Shown: positions 35,240 through 43,090 of the stretch, in pieces | How positions within the stretch are numbered: position 1 is the stretch's first letter | How the letters are laid out: each line of letters starts with the position of its first letter | Assembly: GCF_900182565.1 (NCBI RefSeq) | Contig: NZ_FXTI01000007.1 | Location: 1 to 64,000 of the forward strand | DNA from: Melghirimyces algeriensis | GTDB taxonomy: Bacteria > Bacillota > Bacilli > Thermoactinomycetales > DSM-45169 | Direction: 5' to 3' | DNA: 64,000 nucleotides | Translations under genes and position numbers: made by a program | Notes under the pieces: generated by a model | What the model was told of the DNA's origin: nothing | Database searches by the model: none | Seen by the model: the letters and a program-made list of their open reading frames with translations, nothing else

Positions 35240-35262
35240 AAACAACGAAGGAGGAGTCATCC

Positions 35263-36099
35263 ATGGTTGATTGCAATCAAATCTGTTTTATCGGTGCTGG
35301 CTCCATGGCGGAAGCACTGCTGTCCGGTCTGTTAAACAATACTCCCACTTCAGCAAAACATATCCATGTAATCAATCGACAAAACCAGAATCGAATCCAA
35401 TATTTATCAAAAAAATATGGGATTATTTCCCCAAAAGACAACCAAGCTGCAATCAAACAAGCAGACACTGTGATCCTGGCTGTCAAACCCAAAGATATCA
35501 CACATGCCCTTGATCAATGGGGAATGTACTTCCACCCTGGACAACGAATCATTTCTGTTGTCGCGGGAATTTCCATTCCGTTTATTGAAAACCGACTGAC
35601 CACCCGAATTCCTGTCATTCGTGCCATGCCCAACACCTCTTGTGCCGTGGCCCAATCAGCCACCGCTCTTTGTACAGGTACCCATGCCAGTGAGAAGGAT
35701 TTAGACACCGCTTTTCAGATTTTCTCTTCCATTGGGACTGTGGTAGTCGTTGATGAAAAGGATATGGATGCAGTTACCGGTTTGTCAGGAAGTGGTCCAG
35801 CCTATATCTACTATCTGGTGGAAGCTCTTGAACAGGCAGGAATCCAGGCAGGACTCACCCCCTCCATCGCTCGGCATCTTACATTGCAGACACTTGCAGG
35901 GGCTGCACATATGTTGATGGAAACGAAAGAAGAGCCTGCAGAGCTCCGCCGGAAGGTAACATCTCCCGGAGGCACCACCATGGCAGGATTGGAAACCCTG
36001 GCTCAACATCATTTCCAAAAGTCATTGATCCATGCAGTCCAAAAAGCAAAACAACGCTCCAAGGAACTGGGAAAAAGCTTTTCACCTTCTCCTCGCTAA
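35263..36099 (+). CDS. proC: Pyrroline-5-carboxylate reductase
   Basis: A 278-residue NAD(P)H-dependent enzyme that makes proline in the last biosynthetic step. The Rossmann motif CFIGAGSMAEALLSG, the AVKPKDI segment, RAMPNTSCAV and the signature GLSGSGPAYIYYLVEAL, ending with VTSPGGTTMAGL, are all present. The ATG at 35263 follows GGAGGAG; earlier in-frame starts lie inside the T-box leader. Expression is controlled by that T-box. Confidence 0.96.
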   Translation: MVDCNQICFIGAGSMAEALLSGLLNNTPTSAKHIHVINRQNQNRIQYLSKKYGIISPKDNQAAIKQADTVILAVKPKDITHALDQWGMYFHPGQRIISVVAGISIPFIENRLTTRIPVIRAMPNTSCAVAQSATALCTGTHASEKDLDTAFQIFSSIGTVVVVDEKDMDAVTGLSGSGPAYIYYLVEALEQAGIQAGLTPSIARHLTLQTLAGAAHMLMETKEEPAELRRKVTSPGGTTMAGLETLAQHHFQKSLIHAVQKAKQRSKELGKSFSPSPR

Positions 36100-36124
36100 A
36101 AACCACCCCTGAGGGGTGGTTTTT
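36098..36124. terminator. Bidirectional terminator between proC and the protease gene
   Basis: AAAAACCACCCC and GGGGTGGTTTTT form a 12-bp stem around TGA; A and T runs on both sides serve both convergent genes. Confidence 0.92.
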
Positions 36125-36139
36125 GGAATAGACTGAATT

Positions 36140-37438
36140 TTATTTTGATTCAATGGCTGTTTCCTGAAACGAGCGATATTCCTCTGCCAATGCTACAGCT
36201 TTGGGGACATCCAAATACCCTGCTTGATCTCCCTCCATCTTCTGGGCAGTATGCATAAGGATGCTCTTTACATCATTGGGACTCAACAGAGGGTTGGCTT
36301 CCAATAGCAACGCTGCCACCCCGGCACAGAACGGGGTTGCCATAGAGGTACCCGACAGACTGATATAGTGTTCACCGACACGATTTTCTGGAAGTTGCCT
36401 TTCAATCGGTGAGTCAGGCACGGACAGAGAGATAATATTTGTTCCTGGAGCATATATGTCAGGCTTCACTAACCTGTCTAGCGTTGGACCACGACTGGAA
36501 TATGGAGCCTTTTCATCATCTTCCCGTTCCAATGTATTGTGATCATCCGCGGAACCAATCGTAATAACGGAAGGAGCAATCCCAGGTGTACTGATCGTAC
36601 CCGGATAAGGACCTTCATTTCCGGCTGCTACACAGACCACAATCCCCTTGTGCCAAGCCGTCTCCACTGCCTGAGCCAAAGGATCATCCCTGTAGGATTC
36701 AAAGGCCGGTGCACCCAAGGAGAGAGAAAGTACCCGAATGCCATATTGGTCGCGATGCTCCACACACCATTCCACTCCCTTGATCACCGTCGATAACCGA
36801 CCACTTCCCTGGTGATCGAGAACCTTTACCCCCACAACCTTGGCTTCAGTCGCGGGTCCAGCATACAAACCCTCGGAGAGAAATCCGTTTCCAGCAATAT
36901 CCCCTGCACAATGCGTTCCATGTCCTTGATCATCATATGGATCTTCTTTTCCGGAAACCAAATCAGAAAAAGCAATAATCCGCGAATCAGGCTCCATCAA
37001 GTCTTTGTGTGGATGAACACCTGTATCTATGACGGCAACGGTCACATCTTTTCCAGTCAATCCTTTCGCCTGAGCCTCTCCTACACCGCTTGATTTTCGG
37101 GCGATATCCAAATAAGCCCGCACTTCGCGGTCAAAATAAACTCTGTAAACCCCTTTTTGTGCAGTTAACTCATGAATCGTTTTAGGGTTCACTTTTCCAT
37201 AAAAGCCCTTTAATAATTTAAACTCACCACTGACCTGATTGCAGGAATCCTTTTGACAAAGGTCAACAACCTCTTTTTGATGAGAAGGGTCCGCCTTGTT
37301 TTCATAGCTAACAATCACCGGAACTGCTTCTTTTTCTTCATCGACCCCGATCTCCCTCCTCTTTTTCAACTCCACAACTAGACCGGGGTCCAACACAGAA
37401 CCTGCCCGTTCAAACCAAACTCCTTTTTTTCTTTTCAC
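36140..37438 (-). CDS. aprX: Subtilisin-like serine protease, AprX type
   Basis: A 432-residue S8 protease with catalytic Asp in VIDTGVHPHKD, His in GHGTHCAGDIAG, oxyanion Asn in AAGNEGP and Ser in SGTSMATPFCAG. There is no signal peptide; the first ~120 residues are a prodomain-like region, so it is probably intracellular like AprX. The GTG at 37438 follows AAAGGAGGTG by 6 bases; the GTG at 37447 overlaps that site. It converges on proC. Confidence 0.9.
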   Translation of the reverse strand: MKRKKGVWFERAGSVLDPGLVVELKKRREIGVDEEKEAVPVIVSYENKADPSHQKEVVDLCQKDSCNQVSGEFKLLKGFYGKVNPKTIHELTAQKGVYRVYFDREVRAYLDIARKSSGVGEAQAKGLTGKDVTVAVIDTGVHPHKDLMEPDSRIIAFSDLVSGKEDPYDDQGHGTHCAGDIAGNGFLSEGLYAGPATEAKVVGVKVLDHQGSGRLSTVIKGVEWCVEHRDQYGIRVLSLSLGAPAFESYRDDPLAQAVETAWHKGIVVCVAAGNEGPYPGTISTPGIAPSVITIGSADDHNTLEREDDEKAPYSSRGPTLDRLVKPDIYAPGTNIISLSVPDSPIERQLPENRVGEHYISLSGTSMATPFCAGVAALLLEANPLLSPNDVKSILMHTAQKMEGDQAGYLDVPKAVALAEEYRSFQETAIESK

Positions 37439-37573
37439 TACAATCACCTCCTTTTAACCCTTTTGACGAAGGAATATTTATATCCTTCTTATAATTTTGT
37501 CAATTTATCGCGAAAAATAAAATATAACCGACTGGAACACAGACGGTTTTAACAAAGTGAAATAAATATTTGT

Positions 37574-37603
37574 TCCGGTTATACCGGTGCGGTTAACCGG
37601 AAG
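37574..37603. promoter_or_regulatory. Nested CCGGTT palindromes near the GNAT gene end
   Basis: TTCCGGTT (37574-37581) and AACCGGAA (37596-37603) are exact inverted repeats; ACCGGT and GGTTAACC palindromes lie between them. The site is 17 bases beyond the GNAT stop and about 135 bases upstream of the protease start. It may be a terminator (though no T run follows) or an operator for the protease gene. Confidence 0.35.
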
Positions 37604-37619
37604 TCAAAACAGTAAATGA

Positions 37620-38021
37620 TTATAGCGCCGGTTTGCTTTCAAGAATGGAATAATACCCAAGGTGCTGATAAAACGGATAAAGCTTCTCTGTTCCTTCATC
37701 CACCATCACTTTCATCCGACGGACACCCTTGCTGCGAAAACGCTTTTCCAAAAGTTGTGTCAGACTTCGTCCGATACCACAACCTTGGTAATCAGGATGG
37801 ACCGCCAAACAATAGAAGTACCCAGTGTCCTTCTTGACTGATCCTACGATGGCACCAACAACTTGATCTCCTATTTCCGCCACTAAAACCAAATCCCTGT
37901 CACAAACCAGTTGCTTGGACAACACCTTGATTGTTTCCTGTTCCTTCCTTCGTGATGCCGTCAATTTCCAAATCGAGGTAACGGCGTAAATATCGGAAAG
38001 TTGGAATGAACGAAGGTTCAT
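37620..38021 (-). CDS. GNAT family N-acetyltransferase
   Basis: A 133-residue acetyl-CoA-dependent enzyme with the acetyl-CoA loop in VHPDYQGCGIGRSL and a C-terminal YPFYQHLGY typical of RimI-like members. The substrate is unknown. GTAGGAGG precedes the ATG. It is a single gene between the protease and uvsE; the 200-base gap to uvsE shows no gene. Confidence 0.85.
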   Translation of the reverse strand: MNLRSFQLSDIYAVTSIWKLTASRRKEQETIKVLSKQLVCDRDLVLVAEIGDQVVGAIVGSVKKDTGYFYCLAVHPDYQGCGIGRSLTQLLEKRFRSKGVRRMKVMVDEGTEKLYPFYQHLGYYSILESKPAL

Positions 38022-38223
38022 AAGATGAGTCCTCCTACTACAATGGTTTTATCAGTGTACTAAATAAGGGGTTCCTTCGCAATTGTGATATTTCTGTGAA
38101 GAAAACGCTTACTCAGCCTCTTAGGTGCTTCTTTCGCCCTTTTTTTACGGATATCACAAATCTCAAACCCAGGGCTGTAAAATGAACCCCCCCCCTTCAA
38201 GGCCTTTCATCTCTATCTACTAT

Positions 38224-39183
38224 CTAGATCTCAATAGAAGCACCATTGATCACCTTTACTTCGGGTAACGTTTCCATTTCCTTCATCAGCTTAAATAAGG
38301 CAAGGTCTTTCTGTTTTGCTTCAATCATAATATCCAAATGTTTGCTATGTTCCCTGGCAATCTTGAGAAAAGGGATCAGATCAGCCGGGTTGATTTCATC
38401 CGCATGATTTCTAAATTCCTGTTCACTTTTGGGTGATGATATATGAACTTTAGGTGGAAATGCTTCTCCTTTCCATGTTTCTGCTATATGAGGCCATAAA
38501 TCTTCCAACCCTTCTCCATGATGGTTGCAACGATGATGATGAATATCCAGTACCATTGGAATATTACAGGAACAGGCAATTTCCAGCGTTTCCTGAGCCG
38601 TAAACGACTTATCATCATTTTCCAGGCAGAGATGTTCTTGCAGTTCTGGATGAAGACGGACAAAATTTTTCTTAAATGTCTCTCCCGATGCCTTCTTATC
38701 CCCGTAAACCCCGCCTACATGGATATTACACTTATATGCAGAATTCAGCCCCATCGCCTTCAACATATTGACATGACGTCGCAGATCCGCTACAGAATTC
38801 TTCAAAACTTGCTTTCTTGGAGAGTTGAGAACCGTAAAGTGATCAGGATGAAATCCGCATCGAATCCCGTTTTTTCGGACAAATTCACCAATGGAACGGA
38901 ACTCGTCCTTTAAGTGTTCCACAAAATTGACTCGCTGGACTAATTCATGTCCAGCTAAAGGAATCAGCTTGGAAGAAAACCGATAAAAGGTAATATCATG
39001 TGCCAGACAATGATACAGGATTCGCTGGGTATTTCTCAGGTTTTCCCTAGCAATACGGGCAACCTTCTGTAAAGCCGCCTTACGATCGGAAATGGATTGA
39101 AATGTCTTGGCTGTCATGGTTTTGGAAGGGGAAGCATCCTTCACATTGAGGCTCATCGCTACAAATCCAAATCGAACCAACAT
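38224..39183 (-). CDS. uvsE: UV damage endonuclease UvsE
   Basis: A 319-residue TIM-barrel endonuclease that nicks DNA 5' to UV photoproducts. Metal ligands are visible in FHPDHFTVLNS, CLENDDKSF, VLDIHHHRCNHHGEG, KVHISSPK and IMIEAKQKD. It provides an alternative to nucleotide excision, often important in spores. The ATG at 39183 is preferred over the TTG at 39189 because AAGGGTGA precedes it suitably. The gene diverges from a small unknown gene. Confidence 0.93.
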   Translation of the reverse strand: MLVRFGFVAMSLNVKDASPSKTMTAKTFQSISDRKAALQKVARIARENLRNTQRILYHCLAHDITFYRFSSKLIPLAGHELVQRVNFVEHLKDEFRSIGEFVRKNGIRCGFHPDHFTVLNSPRKQVLKNSVADLRRHVNMLKAMGLNSAYKCNIHVGGVYGDKKASGETFKKNFVRLHPELQEHLCLENDDKSFTAQETLEIACSCNIPMVLDIHHHRCNHHGEGLEDLWPHIAETWKGEAFPPKVHISSPKSEQEFRNHADEINPADLIPFLKIAREHSKHLDIMIEAKQKDLALFKLMKEMETLPEVKVINGASIEI

Positions 39184-39271
39184 ATGCAATCACCCTTCCA
39201 TAGATTGCCCTGTCCATTCACAATGTATGAAAACAACAAAGTTCACCATACTTGATAATGAGGTGATGAGC

Positions 39272-39523
39272 GTGTATATGGGCAGAACATTGGATGAACT
39301 TACCGGTGTCCCGATTTCAGAGTGGGATATGGAAGAGCTTTCCTACCATCACTTTTCTATGTCTCAGATGTCCCCATTGATGAATGCCCAGGGAATCAGT
39401 CTGCACAATCAGGTCATCAAGGAAATCGAACGACGGGGTGGTTTGCAATCCGACAACAATGCGGGAGCCAACCACCCGGCATATGACAGAGACAGTTTCG
39501 ATGAACATCGATTTACCTTTTAA
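39272..39523 (+). CDS. Hypothetical protein, 83 residues
   Basis: A short acidic-to-neutral protein with MGRTLDELTG, SEWDMEELSYHHFSM and a C-terminal histidine/asparagine-rich tail. No family recognised. The GTG at 39272 lies 6 bases after GAGGTG; ATG 39278 is an alternative. Codon use looks normal for the window and it has its own upstream region shared with uvsE, so it is probably real. Confidence 0.6.
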   Translation: MYMGRTLDELTGVPISEWDMEELSYHHFSMSQMSPLMNAQGISLHNQVIKEIERRGGLQSDNNAGANHPAYDRDSFDEHRFTF

Positions 39524-39595
39524 AGGACACGGGGGCTTGACAAAATGGTGAAGGGATGATTTCCGTCTCTGCATCAACAGGCGAAAAAACGAGAG

Positions 39596-39962
39596 CAAAA
39601 GCAGACTTGGAGAGGGGTTAAATCACCCTTTCCTCGTCTGATGCTCGCTTTCATCCCCATATCTAAAGCCAAGGGTTTTCTCGCTCGCAAAAAATATAAA
39701 AAACCGGGGCCATACAACCTTAGGCATCGTTTCACTTAAATTTTCAATGTGAACTGCTCTCCACGAAAGTGGTAGAGCTTCTCGGTTCATCGAGCCGCAG
39801 GCGGGTACTCTCCGCGAGCTTCACTTCCCGTAGTTTCTACGGTACATGTTGAAAATGTTTTTGTGGATTTTTCCACATGACAGGAATCGTTTTACATGGT
39901 GACTGTTCCTTCCTCATCACAACCCCATACGACTCGGTTTTCAAGGTATAAATCGAACGAGT
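39596..39962 (-). mobile_element. Decayed structured element, IS200/IS605-like remnant
   Basis: A 370-base region dense in hairpins: CCGTAG/CTACGG (39828-39842), TGTGGA/TCCACA (39862-39877), CTCGG/CGAG and GCTCT-CCAC/GTGG-AGAGC (39756-39778), followed on the minus strand by AGTTCAC. That last hairpin plus TTCAC resembles the 3' end of TnpB guide RNAs in IS200/IS605 elements. A minus-strand frame from 39882 to 39736 is open except for one TGA at 39787, as in a broken short gene. A further hairpin at 39652-39683 (ACCCTTGGCTTTAGAT..GGGG) looks like a second such end. No intact transposase or tnpB exists here. Confidence 0.4.
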
Positions 39963-39969
39963 TTTCGCT

Positions 39970-39998
39970 CTTATTTTGAGTATACAAAAGATTGTCAA
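39970..39998 (-). promoter_or_regulatory. Possible promoter into the structured element
   Basis: On the minus strand TTGACA (39993-39998) is followed after 17 bases by AATAAG (39970-39975). The -10 match is weak (4 of 6). If active it would transcribe the hairpin-rich region just downstream. Confidence 0.3.
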
Positions 39999-40044
39999 AC
40001 TTGCGAGGGGGGGTATTGGATTCCCGCTCGCATTTCCTAAATGT

Positions 40045-42153
40045 CTATTCCTGCTCCACTTCCACTTTCTTATTCCTTTCCAACAACACTATCAATCCTG
40101 GAAGCAGTACACCCCGGATCAGGAAGGTATCCAGAATAATACCCACGGCGACAATGAATCCGAACACAAACAGAAGCTGAACTGGTTGGGTCATGAGTAC
40201 TGCAAAGGTGGCGGCCAGAATAATTCCGGCAGATGAAATGACGCCTCCAGTACTGGCAACCGCGTTTTCAGCCGCTTCTTTAACCGTACGAGTTCGGCTT
40301 TCTTCCTGAAACCTGGAGACAAGCATAATATTATAGTCGATACCAAGAGCCACTAGGAATACAAAGGCATAGAGCGGTACCCTTGGGCTAATGGTATGGA
40401 TGTCAAAAAACAGGTCTGTCAGGAATATCCCCAGTCCCAACGCAGCCAGGAAGGAAACCAGAATTGTCCCCATCATGTAAATCGGCATTTTCAACGATTT
40501 CGTCAACACAATCAGCATGAAGAAAATCAAAATGGTTTCCAGCAGTACAATAACGACTACATCACGATTGTTTATGGCTCGTTCGTCGATTTTAGCTGCA
40601 GTTTCCCCGGCAAAATAAAGTTCTCCCTCTACGTTGCTGGCAGCTAAAATGTCACCCTGTTCAGCAATAATCTCTTCCAGTGTATCCATGGTCTTAACAT
40701 CATAAGGATTCTCTGCAAACGTCAGACTATAATCCACGACTTTTCCTTCTTCTGCGACCCTGTTAATCCGAACCTCACTGACTAATGGCTGGTCTGCCAG
40801 TACCTTCCGTAAATCCTCCTGCTGGCCTTGGGAAAGAGCTTTTTCTCCTTCAAACAACACCGTGGTTGGAGCCAGATCTCCCTTATCAAATTTTTCCCCT
40901 AACATTTCATATCCCTGTCTGGATGGCATATCCTCAGGGAAGGAACTCATGGTGTCATATTCATATTGCAGATGAAACATATTCCCAGCAGACACCATCA
41001 GAGAAATAACAATGGCAGCAACAGAAATGCCGGGCTTTCCTACAACAAAACGGCCTACCTTGCTCCAGAAGGAATTGTTCTTAACCGCTTTATCTCCTAC
41101 CCGCGGAATTTCAGGCCAGAAAGACCTTCTTCCAAATAGAGTAAACAGCGCAGGAGTAAAAGTGACAGATGCCAGCATCACAACTGCCATGATCGTGGCA
41201 AAGGCTGGAGCAAAATTTTGATAATCTCCGGACTTTGCAAAAAACAGCACCAGCATGGCAACCAGCACCGTACCGCCAGAGAAAAATACCGGCATCCCCG
41301 TTTCTCTCATCGCCGCCTTCATGGCTTCAAATTTATTTTCATGCTTTTTTAATTCTTCGCGGAACCTCGAAAACACAAACAAAGAATAATCTGTTACAGA
41401 TGCAAATAACAGAATCGAACCGATGGATAATGTCTGGTTGCTGATCGTAAACCCGGCCATTCCCATCAGACCTAGAAGCTGATTGGCCATTTCATACACA
41501 AAAGCCGCTGCAAGAAGTGGGATCAGCGCCAGCAATGGTGAACGGTAAATCACAATCAATAAAATCAAAATGATTCCTATAGTAGAAAAAAGTAAAACAA
41601 GATCCGCTCTGGAAAAAAGATCTAGAGAATCGACTGCGATCCCTGCTGGCCCGGTCATATACAGTTCAAACCCATCATATTCGGCCGCAATTTCTTCCAT
41701 GCTCTCCTTTGACTCCCGCAGCTCTTTTGACTCAAAAGATGGGTCAAAGATTAACGGAATCATCACTGTTCGTTTATCTTCTGAAATAAAGTCAACCTGA
41801 GCCTGGGGCGGCAGTTCAGCAAATGGAATAATCTGGTCTACTCCTGCCACATCACTGATACGATTTAATGCCTCCTCCAAGTCAGAAGCCTCTAACTCTC
41901 CATCATTCGAATCAATCACTAATATGGCTGGAGTCCCATCATCATTTTCTGAAAAATATTTATCCACCTTCTCTTGGGCAATGACAGAGCTGGCATCATC
42001 GGATAAAAATTCAACTGTGGATACTTCATACTCCTTAGCGTTCGGGGCAAACATAGCCAAAAGCATTGTTGCAATCAGCCAGAGAAGCAGGGTCACCCAC
42101 ATCCCCTTCTTCGTTGATACAAGATCTGTAAGCTTATTCAATAAGGATTTCAT
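40045..42153 (-). CDS. MMPL/RND family transporter, YdfJ-like
   Basis: A 702-residue membrane protein with two repeats, each of one helix, a large extracellular domain and five helices, as in MMPL exporters. Conserved membrane segments include SVTDYSLFVFSRFREEL in the first half and ALGIDYNIMLVSRFQEE in the second, with the acidic proton-relay residues. Likely lipid or drug export. The ATG at 42153 follows AAAGGGATG. It is downstream of a tetR gene, with two possible operator palindromes between them. Confidence 0.9.
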   Translation of the reverse strand: MKSLLNKLTDLVSTKKGMWVTLLLWLIATMLLAMFAPNAKEYEVSTVEFLSDDASSVIAQEKVDKYFSENDDGTPAILVIDSNDGELEASDLEEALNRISDVAGVDQIIPFAELPPQAQVDFISEDKRTVMIPLIFDPSFESKELRESKESMEEIAAEYDGFELYMTGPAGIAVDSLDLFSRADLVLLFSTIGIILILLIVIYRSPLLALIPLLAAAFVYEMANQLLGLMGMAGFTISNQTLSIGSILLFASVTDYSLFVFSRFREELKKHENKFEAMKAAMRETGMPVFFSGGTVLVAMLVLFFAKSGDYQNFAPAFATIMAVVMLASVTFTPALFTLFGRRSFWPEIPRVGDKAVKNNSFWSKVGRFVVGKPGISVAAIVISLMVSAGNMFHLQYEYDTMSSFPEDMPSRQGYEMLGEKFDKGDLAPTTVLFEGEKALSQGQQEDLRKVLADQPLVSEVRINRVAEEGKVVDYSLTFAENPYDVKTMDTLEEIIAEQGDILAASNVEGELYFAGETAAKIDERAINNRDVVVIVLLETILIFFMLIVLTKSLKMPIYMMGTILVSFLAALGLGIFLTDLFFDIHTISPRVPLYAFVFLVALGIDYNIMLVSRFQEESRTRTVKEAAENAVASTGGVISSAGIILAATFAVLMTQPVQLLFVFGFIVAVGIILDTFLIRGVLLPGLIVLLERNKKVEVEQE

Positions 42154-42191
42154 CGTTTCATCCCTTTCTTTTGATAAAATCCTACTCAAAA

Positions 42192-42205
42192 TGACAAAAA
42201 TGTCA
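42192..42205. promoter_or_regulatory. Candidate TetR operator 1
   Basis: TGACA-AAAA-TGTCA is a perfect 5-4-5 palindrome 39 bases before the MMPL gene start. A similar palindrome with the same 4-base spacing lies 50 bases upstream, which argues for a shared DNA-binding dimer. Confidence 0.5.
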
Positions 42206-42254
42206 CTTTGGATATAAAAATTACACTTCCATTACTAGTTATTATCTTCCAAAG

Positions 42255-42268
42255 TAACAGAAGTGTCA
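42255..42268. promoter_or_regulatory. Candidate TetR operator 2
   Basis: TAACA-GAAG-TGTCA has one mismatch from a perfect 5-4-5 palindrome and the same half-site TGTCA as the copy at 42192-42205. It overlaps the stop codon of tetR (42266-42268). Confidence 0.4.
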
Positions 42269-42841
42269 ATTATCATCTGTAAACATTCCGTCACGAATAA
42301 TTTCCTTCATAGACTGAACCCACTCGGAATGAGGGATTTGTGCCAAATTAGGAACTAAAAAAGACTGAAGAATGTAGCCAACAATCAACGTGTCAGGAAT
42401 ATGGGGTTTTAGTTTTCCCTCCTTTTTTCCCAAGCCCACAAATCCAACGAGAGATTGATACATGTTCAGGTGCAGGCCGTCCAGTTTTTTGTTTTTTTCT
42501 TCCATTTTTTTATTATTTACAGGAACATGTCGTCCAATTTCAATGAGCTGATGAATGTTCCGATGACTCATCATAAGCTCCAGCAAATAATTAAACTGAT
42601 CCTCAAAATCGTCATAATCATCAATTTTCCTCAACTTATCCATAAACTGATCCATTTCATACATCATAAATTCCATGATCAGCTCTTCTTTATTGCCAAA
42701 ATACTTATACAGTGCACTTCTGGAAACCTTCAGCCGCTCCGCCAGCAACCCAAAAGTAAACCCCTCATATCCATGATTCAGGAGAAGCTCTTTTGTCGCC
42801 AGGAACAAATCCTCATCCGAAAACTTCCGCTCACGCGCCAT
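42266..42841 (-). CDS. TetR family transcriptional regulator
   Basis: A 191-residue repressor with an N-terminal helix-turn-helix (LLLNHGYEGFTFGLLAERLKVSRSALYKYFGNKEEL in outline) and a ligand-binding C-terminal domain. It precedes the MMPL transporter gene by about 110 bases in the same direction and probably represses it, with release by an exported compound. GGAGGTGA precedes the ATG. Confidence 0.92.
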   Translation of the reverse strand: MARERKFSDEDLFLATKELLLNHGYEGFTFGLLAERLKVSRSALYKYFGNKEELIMEFMMYEMDQFMDKLRKIDDYDDFEDQFNYLLELMMSHRNIHQLIEIGRHVPVNNKKMEEKNKKLDGLHLNMYQSLVGFVGLGKKEGKLKPHIPDTLIVGYILQSFLVPNLAQIPHSEWVQSMKEIIRDGMFTDDN

Positions 42842-43063
42842 GATCTCACCTCCATTTCATTATAAAACAACAAAAAAGGAAACGACAGATGAAAAGCTTC
42901 AACCCTGCAGATAGAGCAACAAGCCAAAACGACCACACTCCGTGATCTGCACCAGTTTTCGAATTTGCTTATACTTGATGTGAGTACCTCTTTATTATTG
43001 AGGGGGCAGTCCTAGCACCTGACACCCTGACTTACAGGAGGCACTTTTCTTTTTCTAAATGCT

Positions 43064-43090
43064 GACACCCGTTCATGGAACGGGTGTTTT
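43064..43090 (+). terminator. Hairpin at the 3' end of the pseudokinase-TPR gene
   Basis: ACACCCGTTC and GAACGGGTGT form a 10-bp stem with a 3-base loop. T follows only on the plus strand (GTTTTC), so it fits a plus-strand transcript from the 42842-43063 gap better than the minus-strand gene that ends at 43090, although it may serve both. That gap shows no coding region; it includes an unexplained AGGAGG-like sequence at 43037-43042. Confidence 0.6.
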
